NCBI GenBank assembly: GCA_002633025.1
Contig: NMRB01000672.1
Span: 196,030-260,029, forward strand
Source of the DNA: Notospermus geniculatus
Lineage: Eukaryota; Nemertea; Pilidiophora; Heteronemertea; Lineidae
Direction of reading: 5' to 3'
DNA length: 64,000 nucleotides
Made by a program: the position numbers and the translations under genes. The notes beneath the pieces were generated by a model, which was not told the DNA's origin, made no database searches, and was given only the letters and a program-made list of their open reading frames with translations. Shown here one piece after another: positions 45,928 through 58,955 of this stretch; within the stretch, counting starts at the first letter, position 1; every line of letters begins with the position of its first letter.

Positions 45928-48459
45928 GCAATGAGCAAAATGTAAACCCAGATTCTACACTATCAACATTGATATAGAAGCAGCAAAACGTTCTGTAGCT
46001 TCAACTCACCCTCCTTCTTGAGTCCATTCAGAATTATCTGCAGTCAAAACATGGCATCTTCACGCAACACAATGGTAAGATTAACCAGTGATTTATGTAG
46101 ACAATGTATTGCTATAGCACACCTGGTCAAAGTGCAGGTAACTCATTAGGCAGAATTCTCAGGCAGGTGATAATCAATAAAGTCACAATGCTGCTGAAGG
46201 AGACAGGATTTTGAAATGACCAGGGAGACAAAGATGGGTAAAAATGACTTTCACAAGAGCATCCAAGAAGAGGAAGCCTAATAATCTGCATGGAATGCGT
46301 ATCAGATGACAATCGTATGATCAGAGAAGGTCATCGTCGGAGGTTCTGGTCACCCATCCAAGTTCTGATCTGCCCCCCCCCCCCCACTAGTGCCTAACTT
46401 CTGGCTGCTGGGAGAGGCCAACACGCCAAACCCCAGGCCATAAAGGAAATCCTCCAAGGCCAGAAGTTTAGGGCCTTCAGTTTTGTTAAAGCTACCCAAA
46501 GAATATTTGAATCATCACAAAACACTGTCGTAGGCCTAACCGGGCTGATGCAAAAACTCACTCCACACATCTCATGCTAAAGACAGAAGACAAGAACCAG
46601 CAGATGGATGTCATATTGTGTATCAGCAATGCACCAAACCGGTAAAGCCGGCTTTCCTATAGTCTGTCCCCTGAAGGTATATCGATCTGACAGAGGAGAT
46701 TACTCTTCCCTATAATGACACCTGTTCCATCAGTCTTGACCTTGACCTGTCACAAGAATGACACAAGACAAAACAAGCATTACCTTAGTCCTACTTAGCC
46801 TGTCATTTGGAATCCATGGTGATCCTCTCCAATGCAAAACATTCGACAAAACTCGGGGCAGAAACCGGTACACCGACAATCAGACCGGAGAAAAGACTGA
46901 CGCCTCAGGCACACCCAGATCAATCTTAATTTATTGTACCATCAATCCACCAACTCATTATGAAAGTTTACCTTCAGCAAGAGATTCTTACCAATAAATC
47001 AAGATCTAAGAACCTGCTCATTAACCATTACACAGAACATGCTTGACTACAACACTGATGTTGCTAGTGTATAATTGGAAGGAACTTGACGTGCAGAACC
47101 GCTTTATTGCTTCAATTCCACCAGCCCCAGCACGCTCAAGTCCCATTATAGTCTTCTCCACCAGAGCATTCAATACTCTTCCATCAGGGACCAAGCTAAA
47201 CCAATATTTATCATCTTGGTTTGTTTTCACAATGACTTCATTAGGTGATAGCATTGATAGATTGGTACTTGAAAGATAGGTAAGCATTGCTACAGCAACG
47301 TGGACTAAATGAGGTTAAAAGGCACGTTCGTTTGCTCCCTGCATCAGTGAGTGTGTGCATTGTAACTGACCAATGGTTGGACTCGATGCAGTCCAGAAGA
47401 GAATACTTTGTAGGCAATGATGACCTTGACAGCTATATTTCAAATCTTTCCTGCATGAGCAAATATCTTCAGCATCAATGCCAGTGCCACACTTAATGTG
47501 CAAGCACTGCAAAGAGGTGTTTATCACGGGATGCAGACTATCGTGCTAATGTCAGTGGCATCCTTCTTTAGCTCAACGCTCTCTTTTACCACAGCAAGAA
47601 CTATACAGCAGAAAATTCCTTCTGCATAACCGCTCATTTTGCCAATCAGAAAGTGATCAACCTAATGGTGAATTAATGCAAATAGCCATAACTGGAACAA
47701 TGTAGAATGCCGAGGAGAGCAAACAAATATCGGAGCAGCAAGAAATCCAGCGTGATGACAAGCGCAAACGTTGGTCATTGGCTTGGTTTAGTTAGCTCAG
47801 CGACCAGATAGATTTAGTCAGGGAGAAGAGGTATATTGGCACACATTGTGAGAGAATCGCTTGAGATTGGTTTTGCAAAGGTGGTGGTTGTTGTAGCAAC
47901 TATGCAGATATGCAATGCTTTGCTAGTTGTATACCGGTACCTATGAAGACTGTCCCTTTCTCTGCATCATCAGTCATGCACTTCTGAGTCTGTTTACTGG
48001 AACCATGAGCTAGGATAGCAGTTTTCACCAAGCACACCAAACCAATGAAGCTAACGACAAACATCAACAGAAGAGTTGAGACTTAAGGAAGCGAAAAATA
48101 ACTCAGAGCCAAATTAACTGCCAGGAAAGGCACAATATCAGCAAGATAAACCCATAGCATTAGACAATGATTACAAGACCTGAGATGGGATGGTGATCAG
48201 ATGAATTACTCTCATTGTAGATAGGATATGAGACAACTCCTTATCATCGAGGGCTTTTAACTTGTATCATTTAGATTGAGATTGCTTTGTCTGAGACACT
48301 TCCTCCAGAGTGGAAAGCAACAAGGGATTGACTTGATTGAATGGAGGACTTCAAATGACCAGGTGGTTTAATGGATATGGGATTGGAATGGGGAACATTT
48401 CGAACTTCATCATTCTCTCTTCTACCAACAAATCTTGTCATCTAGGCTGAGGTACCTTG
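45928..48459. other. Intronic non-coding stretch
   Basis: Poly-C run of about 14 at 46373-46386. An 88-residue minus-strand frame at 47021-47287 has no recognised family. No exon could be supported. Confidence 0.45.
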
Positions 48460-48920
48460 ACTCACCTTGCCCTGACAAGCGTTCCAATCACTCCTACCCT
48501 CATTTGTGGAGAGAGGGTAGACCTAGTTGAAGGGTGGAGCAACCGTACTCCTTTTGTCAAGATGTACCCCCCCTGATTTCACTAATGCAGTTCTTTCTTC
48601 CACCACCACTTTCATGACATAGTTTGCCTTGGGGCAATTCAAACTTCATAATTCTTTCAATCTTCTACCAAATACAGTTGGATAGAGTGAAGTATCTTTT
48701 GACCTGTTGGTTGACATCCTTACTGACTTTGTAAGTCCAGCTCTATCTTCCACCTACACTTTCATACATGACAGTTTCCAACTTCATCATTCTGTCTTCT
48801 AACATAGAGTAGTATTGGGTGAAGTACCACCTGACCTGTTGGTTGAGATCCTTCCTGACTTTGCAAATCCAGCCCAATCTTCCACCCACACTTTCATACA
48901 TATGACAAAGTTTGCCATGA
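48460..48920 (+). repeat. Degenerate ~150-bp tandem repeat
   Basis: About three units sharing ttccacc-acactttcatacat, caacttcatcattctgtctt and tgacctgttggttgacatcc. It is old and diverged. Confidence 0.65.
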
Positions 48921-51325
48921 GCTTGTCCTTAGGATGCGTGGGATTTCAACAGATGGTGAGATTACAGCCGATGATCGATGGTTTGGCCTGGTTTTACAGA
49001 AGGATCAATTACACTGAGGGGGCGAAGTGCCCTGGATGGAGAGGGTCGAGTCAAGGTAACCAGTGATCGATCAATTAAAGGAAGTTGCAGGAGGATGCTG
49101 ATGAGTGGAAGGTTTCAGATGACTTCTTGAAATCTTCTCCACCAATGAGGAACCCGCATAAATTTTTCTCACGATGGCAGCACTACGAGCGGTTGTACTG
49201 AAGGCATACATATACGTATGTGACCCATCACCACAAAACAAGTACTAAATCACTCTGAAGTTGGCAGGTTGAGACCAACGTTTTGTCAATTTCAGTAGGC
49301 CTGGGCGTATTGTCTGTCTTTTGTAAAATCTGAGTGATTCCCTTTATCTCCTGGAGTTATTTTGGTTCATCCTGGTTCACATCTTGTGCGACTTAATACC
49401 TGATTTGATGTGATGGTTACAAATAAAACATGACAAAATTTCGCCTCACGATGTCCTTGATGCAGTACATCATGGATGAGACATCGAAAAAGATACAACC
49501 GCTCAAAGTGCCCCCCAGTAGCCATAGTTCTGCAGGTTCCTTATTGGCAAAAACATCAAGATGTCAAGCCCCAACAGTAAGATTTAATCCACGTCATTGT
49601 TTGATGATAGGCATGCGATTGAATAACAGGTCAAGAAGCAATTACTGGAAAAGCTGTGATAGCTGATGTTTCAGGAAATGAGAAGCTATGATGAGAGCCG
49701 CTTTCTTCATCAACAGGTTATGATTACTACTGGGAACTCAGCGACTGATCACAGATGGTGTCAGTCGAAGGCAACCAAGCGGTCTATGTACTTATATACA
49801 GAAAGCAATCAATTTAGGAAGTGATGGACGCGGAGGGATTGGATGAGATGTAAGATGAAAGAAGCTTTCTGATTGGTTAGTTGTTATTGAAACCTGTCTA
49901 CTTGCAAGATGTATCTGCAAGTCCTAAAGAAGCTTATGAGTGGATCACTGGCACACTGAGCATGATTCTAGCCTTTCTGGATACAATAAGCAGACGCAGA
50001 TCGTGTTTTTACGGAACGTATCCATGTGCTGGTGATTGATGCTTTAGACGATGCGACCCCAACTGAGCAAGACTGAATCATACCCTGATTTGACCCTTCA
50101 GAACGAAAAATGTAAATGGGGATGACATCATGCAAAAATGAAAAGTGAAATCGACAGAGATGTAAAAAGGAAACACGATGAAAAACAAAATCAAAATACC
50201 TTAACAGGGAACGGACGTAGGCATTGTCTTCATAGTAAGTCATCTTGATGCAGTTTGAAAAAGCTTGAGTGCACGAATCGAACACATGGAAATATCACTC
50301 ACATGACATGTGAGTAAATATAATGAATAAGGCAACACTGGTATGGTGTAATCCATTCACAATTCAATATTGATTGATAAGGGCTAAGTTTGAACTTAGC
50401 AACCAGGAATGATGAATTTCTGAAGTGTTCAGATGAACTTGACATTTCCCTGGCTATTTCATCTGATGGTTAAACAATGGCAGAGATGGAAAAATGATAT
50501 GGCCTTAGCATAGATAACAACTTGCCTAGGGGGCTTTGTTAAGACATCAATAATAAACCGCACCTTTTGTACATTGTGTCATATATCGAGTGATTTTTGT
50601 ACCTATTTTTGTACCATGCTGGATGCTGAAGTCGCATACAATATGATTATATCAAATTGCAGTCGCAGGGTCACAGAGGTCTGACATTGTCGGGGATCCA
50701 GTTTCTCCTGTCAGGAATGGTCCGCATTGCTGACCACACCGCAGGCTCTTGATATCTTCGAATTGAAGTCCCGACAGTGACGCTTTTGATATGATAATGT
50801 TGGTGGAGCTAAATCCCAGGGGCAAAGCCAGGTCTCTGTGACCTTACAACTGTGATTTTGCTGTATCACACAGGTATGTTGAAGAAACAGGATGATACTT
50901 GAGACCAAGCACAGACTACGAACTTGCGATATTTTTCTGGTCTATCGGTAAATTTTCTAAGCACATCCATTAAGGACAAGGAAATGACAAACAAAAGCAA
51001 TTGAGTGAGCGAGCAATCATCCTCGACTCAAATGCTCCAGACGAGCGCCAACTCTGATGAACGCACATTCCAAGAGAATGTTTTTTTTCTTCCAAAGCTA
51101 ATGTTGAGCATGAAAGATATCAATTACCCACATCAACGAAGGAATAAGCAAACATTGATGGAAGGAAATCGTCACAGCAGGATCCATTAACAATCTCCAT
51201 CTTGGGGCATAATGGGTTACCATAGTGACAACACAATATTATCTTGGTGACTCTTAGTCAGTGTTGACCACAACTGGACCAATCGGGTGATGAATTGGAT
51301 AATTTAGCGGGCATAGTTGACACGG
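48921..51325. other. Intronic non-coding stretch
   Basis: Nothing recognised beyond short open frames without family features. Confidence 0.45.
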
Positions 51326-51500
51326 AAGCTATATTGTGATCAGCAAGTCTTCACTGAAGGAAGCTATATTGTGAGCAGCAAGTCTTCACTGAAGGAAGCT
51401 ATATTGTGAGCAGCAAGTCTTCACTGAAGGAAGCTATATTGTGAGCAGCAAGTCTTCACTGAAGGAAGCTATATTGTGAGCAGCAAGTCTTCACTGAAGG
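51326..51500 (+). repeat. 35-bp tandem repeat, exactly five units
   Basis: Five consecutive 35-bp units (aagctatattgtgagcagca plus agtcttcactgaagg). They are identical except for one base in the first unit (gatcagc for gagcagc). Such homogeneity means very recent expansion or an assembly artefact. Confidence 0.95.
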
Positions 51501-52289
51501 AAGCCAAATATTGATGATTTGGCAAAGAATATGGTTGGGAACCAGTCAGTACTCATGACTCTATAGAGCTTGTGCAGTGGCTCATTATGACGTCACTTTT
51601 GACCAGCGGCCCACCATGCTGACGTCAGCGACAAAGTGCGCCACGTGTAGATCGCGTCATGGTGGAAGACGCNTAAGGAATGGAAACAATACGTACATCA
51701 AAGGAAACAACAAAGAGATTATTAAATACACCACAATTTTTCCGTAGAAGGCAAATGAAAAGGATGATATTCTGTGGATCATCAGAAGATGAAGAGGAAT
51801 ACCCAAAAGGCAACATCTGAACGGTAAATGTCATGCTTATTCGTTCTTTAATCATACTGTGAACGGGAACCTGAAATGGCTACAAGTTCAGAAACTAAGT
51901 CATGTCAGCAAAGGTAAAGTTTGCTACAAAAAGAACTTCACCGCTGCTGATTTCCGGCTTCGAACAAAGCAGTGAGTTTCTTCGTTGGTAAGTTACAAAG
52001 TCGCTCTGAGGGAGGTAAACTTTGACTGAAGGGTAGAGGTGTTACAGGGGTCCTCTTTGTGAAATTAGAACTAGAGTATTTTGTTGAGGGACTTTGATGA
52101 GAGAGCTTTGAAGATATGTGTGTGAACTTTGAACACAGAAAGACGCTCATGAGACTAAGTCCATACAAAACCACAGAGATGGTATATAACGGCTTGCGTG
52201 AAGTGTACATAAAGTTAAAGTTTCGATATATAGTCTGATATCAACAACGGTAGAGATATCATCCGACTTTTTTACACTTTAACCCTGGT
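51501..52289. other. Intronic non-coding stretch containing an N
   Basis: N at 51673 marks a join. No gene was recognised. Confidence 0.45.
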
Positions 52290-52464
52290 CTATCCTGAAA
52301 CCATTCAATGCTACAATCTGAGCATTTACAACCGGCATCCATTTATACACGTGAGTGGAGAGTGGTCAGTAAGGCAAAAGTCTCACACCACAGTGGGATT
52401 CGAACCCGGGACCCTCTGAGTGACCGCTAGTCGGAGACCTGAACCACTCCACCACCATGGCTCC
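52290..52464 (-). mobile_element. tRNA-derived SINE, family S1, clear A and B boxes
   Basis: In minus sense it starts ggagccatggtggtggagtg (A box region tggtggagtggtt), has the B box gggttcgaatccc, then a body with cacgtgtataaatgg and a ccgg word like the SINE at 23077-23230. The acceptor ends do not pair, so it is a tRNA-derived SINE and not a tRNA gene. Its head resembles class II (Ser/Leu-type) tRNAs. Confidence 0.7.
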
Positions 52465-52878
52465 TACTTCTCCACTCTTTCTCTATCAGGTTCCAGTTTC
52501 TGGTCCAGCACCGTCCTTATCTGGATCAAGATCAGTCAGAACCTATTTCCTGACCAATAAATCTACCAGCAACTACATCACTTATTGACTAAGTGCAAAT
52601 AACCTGCAATGATAACCTATCTGCTTTGATTAATTATGTATCAACAGTCAATCTTACACATTGCATCGTCAGGCAAGACTAACAGACAAGTCATCGGGAG
52701 CAAAGAGATAAGATGAAGAATCATTTGAGGCAACAGGTGTCTATTCAAAGCAATAAATGCTTTTGTTTGGCTCAACCAATCGGCGGCCTTTAGGTGATCC
52801 CTAACACGAGTTTTCTTGTGCAAGTTGGTTCTCCCGTTAGGAACTCAGCAGTAGAAAACTATGCAGGCAATCAGCCGC
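52465..52878. other. Intronic non-coding stretch
   Basis: Nothing recognised. Confidence 0.45.
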
Positions 52879-53045
52879 CCCAATTGATCTGTTGGCACAA
52901 CCTGCCATCATCTCTGTTGGCACAACCAAACATCATATCTGTTGGCACAACCAGCCATCATCTCTGTTGGCACAACCAACCATCATCTCTGTTGGCACAA
53001 CCAGCCATCATCTCTGTTGGCACAACCAACCATCATCTCTGTTGG
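52879..53045 (+). repeat. 25-bp tandem repeat, block 1, ending at an N
   Basis: About six units of ccatcatctctgttggcaca plus accag, running to N at 53046. Because 25 is not a multiple of three, frames rotate through the array. The repeats resume at 53281. Confidence 0.9.
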
Positions 53046-53046
53046 N

Positions 53047-53280
53047 GCGTATTTGACGAACACTGCTATTCTTTTCGTGCGTAAATTGAGATTTCAGTGC
53101 GTAAAATACGTCCATACGCACGCTATTGAAAGCCCTGCTACTGTGACGTTGTACAGAACGTCAACGTCACACTGCCGTGACGTTGTGGCTTCATGCTCGC
53201 ACCGCACATTGCCACGGAGATGACGTCCTGAAGACAATGAAAAGGCCTGATTTGGTCCTTTCCGTGGAGAAGTGGCGACC
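53047..53280. promoter_or_regulatory. CpG-rich island with five CRE-like sites between repeat blocks
   Basis: This segment is noticeably richer in CpG than its surroundings. Five TGACG/CGTCA cores lie within about 85 bp: tgacgt at 53143, acgtca at 53158 and 53164, tgacgt at 53178 and the full tgacgtc at 53221. It could be a regulatory island or a foreign insert introduced at the assembly join at 53046. No coding frame longer than about 90 residues is present. Confidence 0.35.
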
Positions 53281-53425
53281 CCCTCATTGATCTGTTGGCA
53301 CAACCAACATCATTTCTGTTGGCACAACCAGCCATCATCTCTGTTGGCACAACCAGCCATCATCTCTGTTGGCACAACCAGCCATCATCTCTGTTGGCAC
53401 AACCAGCCATCATCTCTGTTGGTCC
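53281..53425 (+). repeat. 25-bp tandem repeat, block 2
   Basis: About five units of the same 25-bp motif as at 52879-53045. It opens with the same lead-in, attgatctgttggcacaacc, as block 1, so the array start itself is duplicated. Confidence 0.9.
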
Positions 53426-55240
53426 CACAAGCAAGCAAACAAGTAATCACCACAGAAAAGGAAAAACTACCAAAGACGTTAAACTACAATTATGTGGCAG
53501 AATGCTCATCTCCCTAATTATCTCTGTAGGCGAGTAAAACTCCTCCCAAACTACCACAATTAGCTTAGAAACAGAACCAGAAGTGATTCAGCTTAAAAAT
53601 TTGTGGGAATATTTTATATACACACGCCTTAAGACAGCAAGCAACACGATGGCAAAAAGCACCGCTGCGACGTTTTTGATCTTTCTGAGGTTTGATATTA
53701 TGCCAAGGGCACTTCTCGCATTCTGAATATGATAGCAAACCGATTGTGCGATGATGGCTTTTTCCTTTGTCAGGTGTCGATATCTGGTGTGACTACAGCA
53801 ACGCGATGACTAATGTCATATTTTCACAAATACCACCAGAGACTATTTCTGTGGCTTGACGAAAGAAAACCATCCAGAAATCTAGAACAGTGTGACGTAA
53901 TCATAATCATATCATTACACAGGGTAGGAGACTGATGATCCACCGAGGGATCCAGGCATAGGGTTGATGCAACTATACTCCTCACGCTAAATTCCAAACC
54001 CCAACCAGCAACCTAAGAGCCTGTTATACCCAACAACTATGCTTTGAGATGCTGAAGTTAAAGTGTGCATGACAACAAGAAGTGACACATCAAATGCCCA
54101 TCTGCCACCTAGTCAACTTTAATGGAACTATAACTAGGCTCCAGACAACGCTAGACATATTGACAGTCAACAACCTTTCTCCACCTATTGTTGTATTGGC
54201 AAACTGACGGAGAACTTCAACAGGTGGTTGACCACTGTGAGGCCATCTAGGAAACCGATAGAGAACTGTACGTGTAACAAAGGCAAGGTTACCACTTAGT
54301 GGTAGGAAGCAGCTGTTTTCATTAGCATATGACCAAGATGCCCATTAATAGGAGGAGCCCCAATCTCTACAGCATTTGGAAGGGACCAACCTTTTTTTCT
54401 TGGAGTGACCAATAATATGCTTACCCCAACTGCTTCAATGTTCTACTAGCTGCTATCTCTCACCAGTGACCAAAGCTTGTAAAGGGAAAATGAAATAGAT
54501 CACCTCATTGTACGCACCCATCCAGCTGGTCCACATATTGATCATGAATACTACACGAGAACACGAGCAGCCCACAAATTGTCTTGATTGTCTAAGGTTT
54601 GTTGATCAACCATTGATACCATTGATCAAACATTGGAACCAAACATTGTGCGGAACATTGATGAAGCAATAAAGCTTGGCTAGCAACCCGTGTGCTCTAA
54701 CCAGTGATGGTAGTAAAGCTCTGAAGGTGGTACCTGTCAAAGGTCAATACTTTGTTGTTTGGGTTGAGAAATGTTTGTCATATTCATCATCAGACTGTTT
54801 ATCCTCTATCCATAGGTTGCTATTGCAGCTGTACATGGGATATTGATACAGCCAATGAACGACAGGATTCGGTACAGAATACATTTGTATATCAATGTGT
54901 TCATACCCTATACGAAGAGGCTGAGGCACCAAATGTTCCAAAGTGGGAGATCAGACACTGAAGCAATGGATCAATTGATATGAGGACACAGAAACTGAGT
55001 TATGTTACCTTGTTGAACACAGCATGAAAAGAAGATGGCCAAAATGATGCACATACTATAACTTTGATGGTTGAGAAACTGATAACAAAAAAGTATCAAA
55101 GTGAGACGACATACCTTTGCAAACGTAAGCTGCAAAGATCCTCCAACACACATGTTACACAAGAAGCTGCTGAGACCGAATGGGCTTCATGTGAGAGAGT
55201 AGGTACACTCACCCTGAGATGTAAATGTTCCTCTCAGAGG
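53426..55240. other. Intronic non-coding stretch
   Basis: No gene or organised repeat recognised. Confidence 0.45.
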
Positions 55241-55395
55241 CTGTTCCACTTGAGTTTTCTCATGCAAGTTGGCTCTCCATGGGCGATTTTTGCTTTTTGC
55301 TTCTGTTGACACCAATGACATGAACATTATCAGTTTCTATGGTTGATTTGCCCATAGAGAGTCAACTTGCAAAGAACACCCTCAAGTGGGGCAGC
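55241..55395. mobile_element. 155-bp MITE-like foldback
   Basis: Left end ttccacttgagttttctcat through aagttggctctccatgggc pairs with right end gcccatagagagtcaacttg through caccctcaagtggggcagc. Related words recur near 59755-59870 (tggttgagttgcccat), suggesting a decayed relative there. Confidence 0.72.
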
Positions 55396-56868
55396 ACAAG
55401 CTTCACAATAATTTGAAGTGTCACCTGCCTTAATATCAGACAACTACTTGGAAAATGGACCCAGAGTAAAAAGTGTCAGAAAAACATGGTGTAAGGAAAC
55501 TACTGATGAAATACCCAGAGACAAAAAACTGATGGAAGACCTCAAATGTTCACCTCACCTTTTGTAGTTATAAGCAATTCGCCTCGTGGCCGTGTCAGCA
55601 TATTTGAGGGGGTGAAGAAGGCCGTCATTCATGTCCCCCAACATTTTTGCACCCTGGCCTTTAAATCCAACCATAATCCAGAAATTGTATTAACACAGAA
55701 TCCACAATGTGTAACACGTGTCACGAAATAATAATCTGCCAACGGTATTGCTGTCCATCACACATCGCCTCACCAATTAATGCACACCGAAGGCATTGAG
55801 CTTACAGTTCAATTAACCGGAGAACTGCTATCGCCAAGGAAGCAGTTGTAGTAACTGGATGGGTGTTGCCCACTGACCTTTGTTGCAGGGTGAGCTTAGG
55901 TGATTTAAGTATAAAAGTGTTCATTGCGATCATGTCTTTGAAGTATATGTATGTAAGAGATGGTTGTGATGAACAGAATCAGACTGTGTTGCTGTTGGGG
56001 GTTGAGACCTTTTGAACCAAGAGGAATATGCCAAACTTCACAGTGTTACAGGAAACTGACGTGAAAGATGTAAAGGTCTGTGAGGTGTGACGTATAACCT
56101 GTGGTTCTCTTGACTTTCACTTGGCAAAAAGCTTTGAAAATTGGATATCACTGGATGATTCCAACTATCAGCCACATAGTTCTTTAAAAGTACACGAAAG
56201 CACTCGATTGTGAAAGAGGGACAAGAATCTTACATTGGCTTCACTTCTTCAATGAGAAGAACACATAAAGTCCTGAGATCATGCATTGAGTAGGGGCCTA
56301 GTTAGCCATCCTGAGGTGTGCAGTTCCAAGCACTTGCTCCCTCCTTCACTGAGGGGTGGCGTAGGGAGCAAGTACTATCCCTCCTTCACCGAGGTGAGCA
56401 AGTACATTGTACTAAGAACCATGTTGATCAGAATGGTAGCTGGCATGCTGCATCGATGGAACAGGCTGGATTTTGTGGGGACAATATGTTTCCTACATTT
56501 GGCTCATTCTGGTGCAGAATTCACCATGTTTGTAACCATTCCAATGGAATCAAGTTCCACCTCCAAGGCTGCAGAAGAAGAAAACATGCTCGCTTACCTG
56601 ACCAGCTTTTGTCCAACCCTCTTCAATATCGGTGGTGAATATCTTGTCAAGAAAGACATTAGTCTGAAATATGGGAACACTTTGGGCTAAAACAACATGG
56701 TCATACAAAACACTCATCAAAGGATGTACAATTTTTTGTGACATCCTGTCTTTAACCATTTATAGTGTGACTGACACAACAGTATTCCATGCTGAGGCAG
56801 GTGGTGAGTTTGACATTCATGATGGAAACGAACATGCAAATTACCGATTTTTCTACTTTGCACACGAA
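55396..56868. other. Intronic non-coding stretch
   Basis: A 134-residue plus-strand frame at 56286-56690 overlaps a 106-residue frame in another register. Neither resembles a known family and no splice context supports them. Confidence 0.45.
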
Positions 56869-57016
56869 GGGCCGAATGCACAAACGAAGATTATCTTGAA
56901 CTCAAATTGAGCCACAACTTTTCAATTGTGCAGGTTTTCCAGGGCATGATGTGACAGTGGAATAGTTGTGGCTCAACCTGAGTTCCAAGATAATCTTTGT
57001 TTGGTGCATAAGGCCC
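56869..57016. mobile_element. 148-bp MITE-like foldback
   Basis: Left end gggccgaatgcacaaacgaa plus gattatcttgaactc is the inverse of right end gagttccaagataatctttg plus tttggtgcataaggccc. Inner words attgagccacaact and agttgtggctcaa also pair. No coding capacity. Confidence 0.8.
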
Positions 57017-57469
57017 ATGGACTTGATTTCAGATGCTAATGACTTTCATTACAGTTTGTAGAAGACATTGTTCACTGTATTTACACCAGACTTGTCAATT
57101 CCCTTGCAATGGACAAAAACAACACTGACATTGGAAATCAAATATCTGAATAATTCATCTTATTTTAATGGGTTCATTGTCTTCTTGTTCTTGAGATCAA
57201 TATTTGAGAATACAGTCAGGACAAGCAAAATAATTGGCATATCAGAGGCATCATTCTGGGTGTGGTTATTCTCACACAAGTTGACGGACAAATCAGGCGT
57301 AGAAAACAGTTGACAACCATTTGGTCTCGAGCTACTCTGCCTAGGACAGGCACTGCGCAAGGCTGTAAGGCTAGGCAACATGACAGGCTGGGCAGACTCA
57401 ATGGTGTCACCGACTCGAATTGATGACACAGACTACAGCTGCCATAGGCCGACACTGCCCGCTATTCCC
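57017..57469. other. Intronic non-coding stretch
   Basis: Nothing recognised. Confidence 0.45.
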
Positions 57470-57574
57470 CAGGGCCCATATTCATAAAACTACTTAAGTC
57501 TAAGTGTGACACTTGTCTTTTATTCAACACACTCTCACACTTTGACTTAAGTATGTTTATGAATATGGACCCTG
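57470..57574. mobile_element. 105-bp MITE-like foldback (CAGGG ends)
   Basis: cagggcccatattcataaaa at the left is the inverse of ttatgaatatggaccctg at the right. The inner cttaagtctaagtgtga and tcacactttgacttaag also pair. CAGGG-type ends recall hAT-derived MITEs, but no clear 8-bp target duplication is visible. Confidence 0.8.
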
Positions 57575-58307
57575 AATATCATTTCAGAACTTGTCTTGAG
57601 TCAGGTACAATGTAGGCCTACTCAACAAAACTGAATATAGCATTCAATTTACGTTATAAGAAGAAATTACCAACCTTTGTGACTCCATACTGGGTGTGAC
57701 ATCAGGAGTGGACAGGATCAAGGGTCTCCGTGGGAAAAAGGGTGACACACACACACGAATCGAAAAGTGATGGATTGAGAGAACACCGAGCGGCCTCGTG
57801 TACACAAACATGCAATGTGCTTCGAAGTGACGACATTAAAATATTTTATCGAACATTCTTGAACAAGTATCCAGAAACAGAAAGATCAAACACCATGGTG
57901 ATGTAAAGTTCCTTTGGAAACACACACATGTAGTGGGAAACACCACACTTGGCATGCACAGACATGTAGTGGGAAACACCACATTTGGCATGCACAGACA
58001 TTACCACGTGAAATACCAGACTGATGCTGAATTGCATTTGTTGACATCCAACACATGAAAATTTCATAAAATCATTTTCATCTGACGAACTGAGCTAACT
58101 ACTAATGCCAACACATCTGATTGAAGTACATGATAAAAGTTTCATCCAAGATAATGAAATGACTAGGTTTTATGGAATCATGATGTTCTAGATTGAGCAG
58201 CAGACCCTTGTTTTTCCTGAACACGACACAGTAACTATTGCTTCTGTAATGGTTAAAGGAGAAACTTCACTGCAAAAGGACCTGAAGTGTGGCTTTATTT
58301 AACATTA
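57575..58307. other. Intronic non-coding stretch
   Basis: A short imperfect 34-bp duplication (gacatgtagtgggaaacacc) lies at about 57925-57990. No gene was recognised. Confidence 0.5.
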
Positions 58308-58955
58308 CATCATCCTGATGAGAGGCAACTCACATCATCACAACAATTGAGATGCAACTCTGTATCATCATAACAATCATAACAATTGAGATGTAACTCT
58401 GCATCATCACATCAATTGAAATGTAACTCCACATCATCACATCAAGTGAAATGCAACTCTACATCATCACATCAATTAAGATGCAGCTCTGCATCATCAC
58501 ACACATCAACTGAGGTGTCACTCCACATCATCACATCAAGTGAGATGTAACTCCACATCATCACATCAACTGAGGTGTCACTCCACATCATCACATCAAG
58601 TGAGATGCAACTCCACATCATCACATCAAGTGAGATGTAACTGCATCATCACATCAAGTGAGATGCAACTCCACATCATCACATCAATTGAGATGTAACT
58701 GCATCATCACATCAATTGAGATGTAACTCTACATCATCACATCAACTGAGATGTAACTCTGCATCACCACATCAATTGAAATGTAACTCTGCATCATCAC
58801 ATCAATTGAGATGTAACTCTACATCATCACATCAAGTGAGATATAACTGCATCATCACATCAAGCGAGATGTAACTCTACATCACCACATCAACTGAGAT
58901 GTCACTCCACATCATGATCACATCAAATGAGGTGTAACTCCACACCACATCAATA
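58308..58955 (+). repeat. ~30-bp minisatellite, >20 units
   Basis: Units of catcatcacatcaattgaga plus tgtaactctg with frequent variants (caagtgag, caactgag, ccacatcatc). It ends about 60 bp from the donor of the 59190-59016 exon, inside the large intron. Confidence 0.92.

Noticed and set aside
47021-47287. 88-residue minus-strand frame that looked protein-like
   Set aside because: No acceptor or donor fits, no family is recognised, and the plus strand is equally open.
52383-52464. tRNA-Ser gene on the minus strand
   Set aside because: A and B boxes are good, but the acceptor ends do not pair and a SINE body follows.
56286-56690. 134-residue plus-strand frame
   Set aside because: No family resemblance, no splice context, and a second overlapping frame of similar length; consistent with chance.
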